Positions 52,964-61,282 of a stretch of 64,000 nt of DNA are shown in pieces (within the stretch, counting starts at the first letter, position 1; the number at the start of each line of letters is the position of its first letter). Source of the stretch: NIOZ-UU13 sp035528395. GTDB taxonomy: Bacteria; Planctomycetota; Phycisphaerae; Sedimentisphaerales; Anaerobacaceae. Made by a program: the position numbers and the translations under genes. Under the pieces are notes generated by a model. The model saw only the letters and a list, made by a program, of their open reading frames with translations. It was not told the origin of the DNA and ran no database searches. The stretch covers positions 28,351-92,350 of the forward strand of contig DATKYR010000190.1 of assembly GCA_035528395.1 (NCBI GenBank). The letters run 5' to 3'.

Positions 52964-53084
52964 GCTAAGCCTCACCGTATAAACATAGGTTTTTAGAGAT
53001 AAGATTCTACAGGCACTTAGGGACGATGTCAAACAAAGAACCTGAGTACGTTCTATACGTGGGTGTGGCCGGATTTTCCGGCGA

Positions 53085-53350
53085 GTTATTTTGGCCTTTC
53101 GGAATCCGCCTACGGCGGACAAGATTGGGTTTGTTTTGGCTTTGTTTTTTTGGAGCCTGAAGGTGGTTCATTTTCATAATCCTTTTGTAAAAAAGCGTTT
53201 ACGTTCATTTTGGCCATTGGCAATCCGCCTACGGCGGACAAGATTGGGTTTGAATTGGGTTTGTTTTTTTGCCCCGCCAGCGGGATAAAATTTTTATAAT
53301 TCATTGTTTTAACAATACTTACGTTCATTTTGGCCTTTCGGAAATTGGGT
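53085..53350 (-). repeat. Three-copy 120-bp repeat with protein-like frame
   Basis: TTTTGGCC...CGG followed by AATCCGCCTACGGCGGACAAG recurs with spacings of 119 and 120 bp (anchors 53089, 53208, 53328). Read on the minus strand, units give AKMNV followed by Y-x-N, P-x-x-G and K-x-KP(N/K). This periodic pattern is kept although the DNA differs. There is no start or ribosome-binding site to support expression. Confidence 0.65.
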
Positions 53351-53515
53351 TTGTTTTGCATAAAAAGAGTTGATTTGTAGAGGGTTCTCGACAGATGTAG
53401 AGAAGCGAGGGAGGATCCGGCTTCACCAGAGGCTACGCCGCGACAAGCTGGGTTGGGGAAAATGCCTGTGGCACAAGTTTGGGCTTCGGTGGCCATGAGG
53501 AACCTCCTGATTTAT

Positions 53516-53536
53516 TATTTACTATTGACTATTGAC
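53516..53536. repeat. TATTGAC heptamer array
   Basis: TATTTAC, TATTGAC, TATTGAC in an exact 7-bp period. It is close to the TTACTAT/TGACTAT array after the kinase gene at 59792. Confidence 0.75.
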
Positions 53537-53751
53537 TAATTCGATTGGGCCGGCTGGCTCTAAGTCCTTGCTGCGCTGCAGCTTACGACATGCAAACTGA
53601 AATGTCATCTTCGCCTTCTGGCGGTTTATGTTTGCCTGTTGGCTAACATACGTGTATTTTAACATAGTTTCTAATATAGTCAACAAAAAAATGGCCAAAA
53701 AGCAACTTTTTTTTGCCCACCTTTTACCAAGTGTGATGTCGAATGTATCAA

Positions 53752-53797
53752 ATAAAAAAGAAGAGGGCTGGCAACTCTCTCAAGCTGACAGCCCTTT
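53752..53797 (-). terminator. Terminator downstream of the kelch protein gene
   Basis: On the minus strand AGGGCTG (53795-53789) and CAGCCCT (53770-53764) pair around an 18-base loop, and CTTCTTTTTTATT follows. It lies 90 bp after the stop codon of the kelch-repeat gene. Confidence 0.65.
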
Positions 53798-53884
53798 GGG
53801 CAAATGTAATGGTGTGTGGTTATCTTAGGCGTTTTGTTTCTTTCTGAGTTGGTCCTCTTCTTTTTTCTGTTTTCAATATGCGAT

Positions 53885-55063
53885 CTATTCAACAGGTTCA
53901 GCCGGTGGAACTTCCTCAAACAAATGCTCGGCAAGGACTATCAGGTCCTGGACATCTACTATGCCGTCACCCCAAGGCATCGGGCCAATGTCACAGAGTG
54001 GCTCGTCTGTGCCCCAGTGGTCAACCATAATGCACATGTCGGCGGAATCGACAATTCCGTCATTGTTGAAGTCAACAATGATGTCGTATACATATACCGC
54101 TGAAGTTAATACCCAATGTTCACCAGCATGGGTTGCCGTAGCTCCCCCAATGACATAAATCTTCTCGTCTACCACGCTGGTGGACATGCCCGCCGTTGTT
54201 ACGGGTATATCGACTCCCTTCGTCCATGTATCCGTCTGGGGATCATAAACTTCTACAGTTGAATATATAGGGCCATTAATAGAATGGTGATAGCCCCCAA
54301 TTGCATAAATCTTCCCACCTACCAAGCTGGTGCCCAGCAAGTACCTGGCTGTCGGCATAGGCGCTTTCCTCGTCCAGGTGTCCGTTGCTGGGTCTAAAGC
54401 TTCCACGGCCGCAGTAGCTCCCATTGACCCCCCAATGACATATATCTTCCCATCCACCACGCAGGTTGATGAAAACGATCTTCCCGTGGGCATGTCAGCT
54501 TTGGGTGTCCAGGTGTCCGTCGTCGGGTCATACGCCTCCATAGTGCCGAGATGGGTCATGCCACCCCAATTAGCATCTGAACCACCAATGACATAGATTA
54601 TGCCGTCGACTACGTTGGTGGAAAACCAAAACCTTCTCGTGGGCAGCTCGGTCTGCTCTGCCCAGGTGTCGGTGGCCGGATCATATACTTCCACTATAGA
54701 GATAGGCTCATTCCCTACGTCACCGCCGATTACATAGATCTTCTCATTCACGACGCAGTTGGACGTATCACCTCTTGCGGTCGGCATATCAGCTTTTCTT
54801 GTCCATGTGTCTGTCGTTGGATCATACTCGTCTACCCTTGTAAGGGCATCCCACTGAGGATTCCATTCCCCGATAGCATTCCAACCCCCGATAACATATA
54901 TCTTCCCACCCACAACACTAGTGGAATGCCAAGCCCTTGCGGTTGGCATATCGGCCTTCTGCTTCCAGATGAATTCCGCCTTCGCACTCCCGCCAACAAG
55001 CGCAATAGCGGCCACAAATCCAACTAACATTACTTTAATTTTTGCACAATTTAACCAATTCAT
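53885..55063 (-). CDS. Secreted kelch-repeat propeller with dockerin-like tail
   Basis: 392 residues: signal peptide (VMLVGFVAAIALVGGSAKA), then about six kelch units of about 50 residues. Typical ones are KADMPTARAWHSTSVVGGKIYVIGG and YDPTTDTWTRKADMPTAR, with the double glycine and spaced Y and W. The C-terminus is a dockerin-like pair of Ca-binding loops, DFNNDGIVDSADMCIMVDHW and GDGIVDVQDLIVLAEHL. The tail could anchor it to another surface or secreted protein. AAAGGTGTGTT precedes the ATG. Near-identical end parts occur in the next gene. Confidence 0.88.
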   Translation of the reverse strand: MNWLNCAKIKVMLVGFVAAIALVGGSAKAEFIWKQKADMPTARAWHSTSVVGGKIYVIGGWNAIGEWNPQWDALTRVDEYDPTTDTWTRKADMPTARGDTSNCVVNEKIYVIGGDVGNEPISIVEVYDPATDTWAEQTELPTRRFWFSTNVVDGIIYVIGGSDANWGGMTHLGTMEAYDPTTDTWTPKADMPTGRSFSSTCVVDGKIYVIGGSMGATAAVEALDPATDTWTRKAPMPTARYLLGTSLVGGKIYAIGGYHHSINGPIYSTVEVYDPQTDTWTKGVDIPVTTAGMSTSVVDEKIYVIGGATATHAGEHWVLTSAVYVYDIIVDFNNDGIVDSADMCIMVDHWGTDEPLCDIGPMPWGDGIVDVQDLIVLAEHLFEEVPPAEPVE

Positions 55064-55129
55064 AACACACCTTTCCTTTCTGCCATTCTGGGCCCTGATG
55101 CCTTTTGTCTTATCAAGCTTCTATACAAC

Positions 55130-56215
55130 CTATTCAGCCGGCGGAAACTCTTCAAACAAATGCTCGGCAAGGACTATCAGGTCCTGGACATCTACAAATC
55201 CGTCGCCCAAAGGTAGCGGGGCAATATCACATAGCGTGTTGTTCGTGTGCCAGTTATCAACCATGATGCACATGTCGGTAGAGTCAACAATTCCGTCCCC
55301 GTTGAAGTCAACGATTGGGATGAAGTTCACCTGCCAAATGTCGTTACTTCCGAATCCGTCCCCGGCAGAGTTGACATCGAAGTATATGGTTGAGCCATCG
55401 GGTGAGAGGGCCGGGCCATAGAAATTAGCCGGAGCGGGGAAGCCGAGGTCCACAGCGGGTCCCCAGTCATCATCTACTGATTTTCGTGTCGCTGCCATCA
55501 TGTTTCTGAGTCCTCTGTTGAAGACGAGTGTTAGGCCATCGGTAGAGATGCATGGTTCCAAATCTCCACTGGAACTATTTACGTTAGGTCCAAGATTGAC
55601 CGGTTCGCCCCACGGATCGACTGTCGTGGCCCGTGTCGCTACCCAGATATCGGTTCCACCGTATCCACCGACCCGAGTGGAGGCAAAGTATAGCGAAAGA
55701 CCGTCGGCCGAGATATCCGGGGCCCAAGCGTCATCTGAGCCGTCCTCCATAGCAGGCTCATCCGAGCCAACCGGTGGGCCAATCTTTACCGGGCTACTCC
55801 AGGGAGCATCCTTGGACGGACGTGTGCACACGCGTAGATTCCAATCGTCCCAACACCCAAAATAAAGCTCCAGGCCGTTGCCCGAGATGCTCGGCTCAAC
55901 CTCGCTGCCTGAACTGTTCACATTCGGACCGAGATTGACCGGCTCTTGCCAGGGATCGTTTATCGTCTCTCGCCTGGCCACGTAGATGTCCCTTTTACCG
56001 TACTCGTCCGGACGATGAGCGGAGAAATACAATTCAAGCCCATCATGCGAGAAGTCGCACTCCTGCACATCATAAGCGTCATTGATGACCGGCCCAACAT
56101 TAGTGGGTTCGCTCATGATGCTCTCTGCTTTCGCACGCTCCACGCCGCCAAGCACAATAGCGGCAACAAGTCCAACTAACACCAATCTCGTTCTGTAACC
56201 ATTCAACAATCTCAT
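55130..56215 (-). CDS. Secreted PD40 (TolB-like) propeller with dockerin-like tail
   Basis: 361 residues with signal peptide (VLVGLVAAIVLGGVERAKA) and WD40-like PD40 units (DGLELYFSAHRPDEYGKRDI, LYFASTRVGGYGGTDIWVATR, SPDGSTIYFDVNSAGDG), forming a beta-propeller. The C-terminal dockerin-like part is DFNGDGIVDSTDMCIMVDNW plus GDGFVDVQDLIVLAEHL, nearly the same as in the preceding gene. Likely a surface or extracellular binding protein. The sigma factor and kinase genes start on the opposite strand 280 bp away. Confidence 0.86.
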   Translation of the reverse strand: MRLLNGYRTRLVLVGLVAAIVLGGVERAKAESIMSEPTNVGPVINDAYDVQECDFSHDGLELYFSAHRPDEYGKRDIYVARRETINDPWQEPVNLGPNVNSSGSEVEPSISGNGLELYFGCWDDWNLRVCTRPSKDAPWSSPVKIGPPVGSDEPAMEDGSDDAWAPDISADGLSLYFASTRVGGYGGTDIWVATRATTVDPWGEPVNLGPNVNSSSGDLEPCISTDGLTLVFNRGLRNMMAATRKSVDDDWGPAVDLGFPAPANFYGPALSPDGSTIYFDVNSAGDGFGSNDIWQVNFIPIVDFNGDGIVDSTDMCIMVDNWHTNNTLCDIAPLPLGDGFVDVQDLIVLAEHLFEEFPPAE

Positions 56216-56491
56216 GCTACACCTACCTTTCTTCCCTTTTTCTCAAGGGAATTACAAAAATTGTTAATAATCGCCAATGGCGGACATTTAAGACCCTTTC
56301 AAAGGCTTGTTCACCAAAACGTTTCTGTAATACAATCCGTAAAAAAATCCGAATCCTGCGCAAAATCTGAGAATTTTTTGAAAAAATTTACACTGAGATG
56401 TAAGTGCCCTAAAAATCTCGATTTATCGCTTGCTAATATTCTTAAAATCCACTATTATTGACTTTATCTGGGCCAGTAAGATGTATAGTTG

Positions 56492-57298
56492 ATGCCCAAC
56501 AGCACGTTCGACGGCATAGAGAACATGAGACCTCATGATTACACAGATATGGGCGGGACTTCAGAGGCCTTTCTTACCACCCATTGGTCTCTCATCGAGG
56601 ATATCAAATCAAAAGAAGAGAGAAACGTAGCCTTGATTAGCCTATTGCTCGATAGATACTGGAAGCCTGTGTATTGTTATCTTCGTCAGAAAGGCCATGA
56701 CAACGAGCAGGCCAAGGATCTGACCCAGGGCTTTTTTCACGAGGTTGTGCTCAATCGCAATCTGGTCCAGAGGGCGGAGCAATGCAAAGGACGTTTCCGG
56801 TCTTTTTTGCTGCACGCCTTAAATCAATATCTCATTGACCAGAAACGCGAGCAAAGGGCACATAAGCGTATTCCTAAGGACAAGCTCGTTTCGTTGGATA
56901 TCGCTGAAACGCCTGTTGTGCCGCAGACCATCTCAAAGTTAGGCCCGGAAGAATCTTTCAACTACGCCTGGAAGTCAGCATTGCTGGACCGGATATTAAC
57001 ACAAGTACAAGCAGAATGTTGTGAGCAAGGTATAGAGATTCACTGGAAGGTCTTTAACGACAGGATAGTCCGGCCGATCCTGGAGAACCTTGAGGCCCCT
57101 TCCTTAAAAGAAATCTGCGCTAAATATTCTATTGAAGACGAGGTCAAGGCATCCAATATGGCCATCACTGTAAAAAGGCGCTTTCGGTCGGCATTAAAAA
57201 AGTATATCCGCAGCACCGTCATTTCAGAGAACCAGACAGATGAAGAATTGAAAGAAATTTTGAAATTATTTCCCAAAAAAGCGCAGGATTCAAAATAA
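56492..57298 (+). CDS. Planctomycete-type sigma factor (kinase-associated)
   Basis: 268 residues, similar to ECF sigma factors found next to kinase genes in planctomycetes. Region 2-like: LISLLLDRYWKPVYCYLRQKGHDNEQAKDLTQGFFHEVVLNRNL and RFRSFLLHALNQYLIDQKRE. Region 4-like: SLKEICAKYSIEDEVKASNMAITVKRRFRSALKKYI. The TTG three bases upstream is an alternative start, but ATG 56492 is preferred. The kinase gene follows 54 bp later. The signal is unknown; the kinase may control the sigma factor or the reverse. Confidence 0.85.
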   Translation: MPNSTFDGIENMRPHDYTDMGGTSEAFLTTHWSLIEDIKSKEERNVALISLLLDRYWKPVYCYLRQKGHDNEQAKDLTQGFFHEVVLNRNLVQRAEQCKGRFRSFLLHALNQYLIDQKREQRAHKRIPKDKLVSLDIAETPVVPQTISKLGPEESFNYAWKSALLDRILTQVQAECCEQGIEIHWKVFNDRIVRPILENLEAPSLKEICAKYSIEDEVKASNMAITVKRRFRSALKKYIRSTVISENQTDEELKEILKLFPKKAQDSK

Positions 57299-57352
57299 TC
57301 TACGGATTTAATAATGCAGTAACAGATATTAGCTAATGCGAGCAATTTGATT

Positions 57353-59794
57353 ATGGACGGAAAATCGACATTTGGAGCAGAGCCTGAACGAATCGACCGG
57401 CTTCTTTCTATTGGCCTTGAAGGCTCGAGTTCAGGTGAAGATCCCGACCCGACTGCGTCGCTGGATTTCTTCACGGAGAAACCTGGCGGTCAGATTGGCC
57501 GGTATAAGCTCCTGAGCGTTTTAGGCGAAGGTGGGATGGGGATTGTATATTTAGCTGAGCAGAAGCAGCCCATCAGGCGCCAGGTTGCATTAAAGGTCAT
57601 CAAGCCGGGTATGGATTCGGCGCGGGTTATTGCCCGTTTCGAGGCAGAAAGGCAGGCTTTAGCTTTGTTGGACCATCCTAATATCGCTCACGTCTATGAT
57701 GCCGGGGCAACAGAGGCCGGCCGACCTTACTTTGTAATGGAGTATGTTAAGGGCTTATCCATAACCGAGCATTGTGACCGCCACAAGCTTACTATCGAAG
57801 ACCGGCTGAATCTGTTCCGGCAAGTCTGTTTCGCAGTCCACCATGCCCACCAGAAAGGTATCATTCACCGCGATATTAAGCCTTCAAATATCCTGGTCTC
57901 ATTACAAGATGACCAGGCGGTACCGAAGATTATCGATTTCGGGGTAGCCAAAGCCCTTGCTCAGCCATTGACTGAGCGAACGCTTGTTACCGAGCAGGGC
58001 CAGTTGTTCGGCACGCCGGAGTATATGAGCCCTGAGCAGGCAGATATGGCCAACGAGGATATTGACACCCGCTCGGACATCTATTCATTGGGTGTGCTGT
58101 TGTATGTCCTTTTGACCGGCGTATTGCCGTTTGATTCCACGACCTTTCGTGAAGGCGGGATTGAGCACATCCGGCAGGTTATCCGCGAGACCGATCCGAA
58201 GACGCCGAGCACCCGTCTGTCAAGTCTGGGCGAGGAGGCCAAAAGAGTCGCTGAAAGTCGCCGAATTGAAGTAGCAACACTTGCCAAGAAGCTACATAAG
58301 GAGCTTGAATGGATTCCTCTGAAGGCGATGCGGAAGGAACGTTCGGAGCGCTATCGCTCCGCCTCCGAACTTGCAGACGACATTGATAATTACTTAAAGG
58401 GCGCTCCACTGCTGGCCGGGCCGCCAAGCACCGTGTACCGGCTTAAAAAGTTTGTGCGACGCAACCACGTATTGGTAGGGGGCATTGCAGCATTACTGGC
58501 TGTGCTTGTTGCAGGGATTTTGGTTTCCACAATTTTCGCCATCGGCCAGGCTCGCGCTCTTGCAGAGAACCAGATCATTACTGACTTTCTCAGAACAGGG
58601 GTTCTGGGAACGGTGGCTGACGCCAAGGTCGGTGAAGCAACCGTCAGCTATGTTCTCGATGCCGCTTCGAAGAACCTTGAGGGCAAGTTCTATGACCGGC
58701 CGCTCATTGAGGCAGAGATCCGCGAGACCTTGGGCGGGACCTACCGCATGCTTGCCGAGTCAACGAAGGCAGAGCAACATTGGTTACGTGCGCTGCAGAT
58801 ATATCGTCAGCACTACGGTGAGGAGCATCCGTCTACGCTAAAGGCAAAGAACGGTCTTTACTGGGTCTACGATGACCAAGAGCGGCACTACGACGCCGAG
58901 CGTTTGCGAACAGAGATGCTACAGATCGGGCCAGACATAGACGAAGAGCCACATGCGGGCAACATGGGGGCTCTTGCTCACACATACCATCATCTGGGCA
59001 AATACAAGGAAGCAGAATCCTTATACAACAAGATATTAGAGATAGTCCGGCGTGAGCGGGGAGAAGATTACATTTACTTCTATCCTATGGTTACGTGCAA
59101 TCTGGCGCGTGTGTACGCGGATCAGGGCCGGTATGACGAGGCCGAGGGGCTATTTCGCAAGACGCTGGAGACCGTCGAATGGGATGCGGAGTCTCGTTGG
59201 CGGCTGGTGTACACAGCAGACCTGGCCAACATGTATAGGGATCAGGGACGCTACGGGGAAGCAGAGCTACTGCTTGTCAAGACATTGGCGATAGAACGCC
59301 GGGTGTTGGGTGACGGGCATAAGCTCACGTTACAGACCATGTACGTGCTTGTGCGAGTGTATACGGCTCAGAAGCGCTACGAGGATGCAAAAGGTTTACT
59401 CAATGAAGGGCTAAAGCTGGCGCGTCACCTATTACGAGAAGGACACCCGGCAACATTGCGCTTTGTGTACGCCCTCGCCGTCCTCCGTGCAAAACAGGAG
59501 AATGAAATTGAAGCCGAGGCTCTTTTCAAGGAGGCACTGCAGGGCAGACAGCGAGAGTTAGGTCCCGATCATCCTGAGACACTGGAATCCAAGAACGACT
59601 TTGGTTTGTTATACAAAGAGCAAGCCCGCTACGAAGAAGCAGAGCCGCTGCTGCTCGAAGCAGTCGAAGGCCGACGCCTTAAACTCGGCGGGAAACATCC
59701 GCACACATTAGAGTCCATGAGAAATCTTGTCGAGCTCTACGAAGCCTGGGGCAAGCCGGAAAAGGCCGAAGAGTGGCGGGAAGTTGATAATTGA
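57353..59794 (+). CDS. Serine/threonine protein kinase with TM helix and TPR repeats
   Basis: A Hanks-type kinase at residues 45-330: P-loop LGEGGMGIVYLAE, lysine in ALKVIKPG, HRDIKPSNILVS catalytic loop, DFGVAKAL and the APE-like GTPEYMSPEQ. A membrane helix follows at about 367-390 (LVGGIAALLAVLVAGILVSTIF). The outside part has about eight TPR units of the planctomycete kind (GRYDEAEGLFRKTLETVE, RYGEAELLLVKTLAIERRVLG, RYEEAEPLLLEAVEGRRLKLG). The stop TGA lies in a 7-bp repeat unit TGACTAT. Confidence 0.94.
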   Translation: MDGKSTFGAEPERIDRLLSIGLEGSSSGEDPDPTASLDFFTEKPGGQIGRYKLLSVLGEGGMGIVYLAEQKQPIRRQVALKVIKPGMDSARVIARFEAERQALALLDHPNIAHVYDAGATEAGRPYFVMEYVKGLSITEHCDRHKLTIEDRLNLFRQVCFAVHHAHQKGIIHRDIKPSNILVSLQDDQAVPKIIDFGVAKALAQPLTERTLVTEQGQLFGTPEYMSPEQADMANEDIDTRSDIYSLGVLLYVLLTGVLPFDSTTFREGGIEHIRQVIRETDPKTPSTRLSSLGEEAKRVAESRRIEVATLAKKLHKELEWIPLKAMRKERSERYRSASELADDIDNYLKGAPLLAGPPSTVYRLKKFVRRNHVLVGGIAALLAVLVAGILVSTIFAIGQARALAENQIITDFLRTGVLGTVADAKVGEATVSYVLDAASKNLEGKFYDRPLIEAEIRETLGGTYRMLAESTKAEQHWLRALQIYRQHYGEEHPSTLKAKNGLYWVYDDQERHYDAERLRTEMLQIGPDIDEEPHAGNMGALAHTYHHLGKYKEAESLYNKILEIVRRERGEDYIYFYPMVTCNLARVYADQGRYDEAEGLFRKTLETVEWDAESRWRLVYTADLANMYRDQGRYGEAELLLVKTLAIERRVLGDGHKLTLQTMYVLVRVYTAQKRYEDAKGLLNEGLKLARHLLREGHPATLRFVYALAVLRAKQENEIEAEALFKEALQGRQRELGPDHPETLESKNDFGLLYKEQARYEEAEPLLLEAVEGRRLKLGGKHPHTLESMRNLVELYEAWGKPEKAEEWREVDN

Positions 59795-59819
59795 CTATTT
59801 ACTATTGACGATTTACTAT
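59792..59819. repeat. TGACTAT/TTACTAT heptamer array at the kinase stop
   Basis: TGACTAT, TTACTAT, TGACGAT, TTACTAT in an exact 7-bp period. The TGA of the first unit is the stop codon of the kinase gene. GAATTAG and TTAATTG units follow less regularly to 59920. Confidence 0.85.
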
Positions 59820-59910
59820 TGGCGGAGGGACGGGTGGTTTGCTTAGGTTATCAGGGGAACAGGATTATAGTGAATTAGAGAATTAGTGGATTAGTTAATT
59901 GTTTAATTGG

Positions 59911-60759
59911 TTAATTTGTTAGGTGGTCGAGTGGTGATATTTCGATTGGGTCCTTGGGTAAGCGGTCGAGGACGGCGGTGCGGTAGGCGTTTTTTCCGAT
60001 TTTTAAGCCTTCAAGGCTGTCGTACCTTGTTTGAATCCTTGCGTTCAAAGAAATTATTCGGTTTGCAGGAGAAGGATGTGTTGAAAGAAATTCGGCGGGT
60101 CTGAGCTTGTCCTGCTCTTGCAACATCTGGTGAAGCTCAACCGCACCGTAAGGATTGTATCCGGCGACGACCATATAGTCCAGTCCGGCCACATCAGCCA
60201 TCTTCTCCTGCACTCTGCTATATTTAAGGCCAATAAGCTGCAAAGCAAGTGCAGCCGCCTTTCCGGCATCCTGGGGTATCCTGGCGCCGGCTACACTCGC
60301 ACCAAGCAGTAGAAAACTCAGGCCCATTTGTCTGCTTATAGCTGCAGAGCTGTGTCGTGCAGTAACATGGACTATTTCGTGCGCCAGCAAGGCGGCCAAC
60401 TGGGCTTCAGTGGTCAATTTTTCAAGCATACCTTTGGTGACAAAAATATGCCCTCCGGGCAAAGCAATAGCGTTTACCATTTTATGCTCGACAGCGGTGA
60501 AGTGATATTCCCAGTTAGGCCTGTGGCTGATGCGGGCGATTTTTTGGCCGACACTGTCAATATAGTTTTGCAAATCCGGATTGTCGATTTTGCCGCCTAA
60601 TTGCTTTTCAATCTCAGGGGCGTATTTGCGGCCTATCTCGATGTCCTGGTTTTTCGAAATAAACATCAGCTCCTCTTCGCCGGTTATCGGATTGACGGCA
60701 CAGCCGATACAGAAGCAAAGGACAAGGCTTAATATGAACAGTCTGAGCTTTCCGGTCAT
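59911..60759 (-). CDS. M48 family metalloprotease, lipoprotein
   Basis: A BepA/LoiP-like periplasmic zinc protease thought to act in outer-membrane protein quality control. Signal with lipobox CIGC near residue 19. Zinc motif HEIVH in AALLAHEIVHVTARHSSAA and the downstream glutamate region KMADVAGLDYMV. AVNPITGEEELMFIS after the lipobox and LPGGHIFVTKGML also fit the family. 282 residues, without the C-terminal TPR part found in BepA. Divergent from the rnf-linked genes. Confidence 0.93.
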   Translation of the reverse strand: MTGKLRLFILSLVLCFCIGCAVNPITGEEELMFISKNQDIEIGRKYAPEIEKQLGGKIDNPDLQNYIDSVGQKIARISHRPNWEYHFTAVEHKMVNAIALPGGHIFVTKGMLEKLTTEAQLAALLAHEIVHVTARHSSAAISRQMGLSFLLLGASVAGARIPQDAGKAAALALQLIGLKYSRVQEKMADVAGLDYMVVAGYNPYGAVELHQMLQEQDKLRPAEFLSTHPSPANRIISLNARIQTRYDSLEGLKIGKNAYRTAVLDRLPKDPIEISPLDHLTN

Positions 60760-60846
60760 ATAATATTCAAAATTATGAAAAGTTATGTTTGAAAATCTTG
60801 ACGGTATCTATTATAAATTTAGTTTTTCTATATGGTAGTGAAAACT

Positions 60847-61155
60847 ATGATTGAGCAAAAAGTCTGCCAGGACTGTAATCAAAAGCACGACTGCCAGAGG
60901 ATTTACGAGCAGTTGGGGGATGTTGAAGGCCCTTCGGTTGTAATTAAGGTTATTGTAGCTTTTTTGCTGCCATTGGTGGTTTTTATTGTCTCATTAGCAG
61001 CATTTCAAGAAATCTTTGCCAAAGCAATAAGCAGCCAACGTGTGCAGACAGCCTTTAGCTTTCTGCTGGCCCTGTTGGTGACTTTTATTTGTATATTGAT
61101 TATAAGAGTGGTAAACAGAACACGGACCAACACTGACTTAGCAAACACGGACTGA
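60847..61155 (+). CDS. Small membrane protein with CxxC motif, upstream of rnfC
   Basis: 102 residues. The N-terminus has CQDCNQKHDC, a Cys-x2-Cys-x5-Cys pattern, then two hydrophobic helices (VIVAFLLPLVVFIVSLAAF and AFSFLLALLVTFICILIIRVV). Both the topology and the gene position next to rnf genes recall RseC-type proteins linked to Rnf/Rsx; I infer this from context. ATG 60847 is preferred. The last residues (TNTDLANTD) and the stop come from the repeat that follows. Confidence 0.6.
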   Translation: MIEQKVCQDCNQKHDCQRIYEQLGDVEGPSVVIKVIVAFLLPLVVFIVSLAAFQEIFAKAISSQRVQTAFSFLLALLVTFICILIIRVVNRTRTNTDLANTD

Positions 61156-61170
61156 CACGGACTGAATACT
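61120..61170. repeat. ACACGGACTGACACGGACTGA repeat before rnfC
   Basis: Several imperfect copies of ACACGGAC/ACACTGAC. The array overlaps the 3' end of the gene at 60847 and matches the arrays at 26992 and 28251. Confidence 0.7.
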
Positions 61171-61282
61171 GAGGGCGGAGGGCTGAAGACGGACGAGAAA
61201 TGAGGACGAAAGAATATCGAGTTCCGAACTCCGACTAATACTTTCGGGACAGGCAAGAAATATCGGATGTTGAACAAGATAT

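Larger units (their letters stand above)
52964..53884. other. Intergenic region filled with 120-bp repeats and other repeats
   Basis: 921 bp without a supported gene. It contains a threefold 120-bp repeat (53085-53350), a 7-bp array (53516-53536) and a terminator for the kelch gene (53752-53797). The rest, 53540-53750, shows no feature. Confidence 0.65.

Noticed and set aside
53110..53496. 128-residue ORF as a real gene
   Set aside because: It is made of the 120-bp repeat, without ribosome-binding site or conserved ends; reported as a repeat instead.
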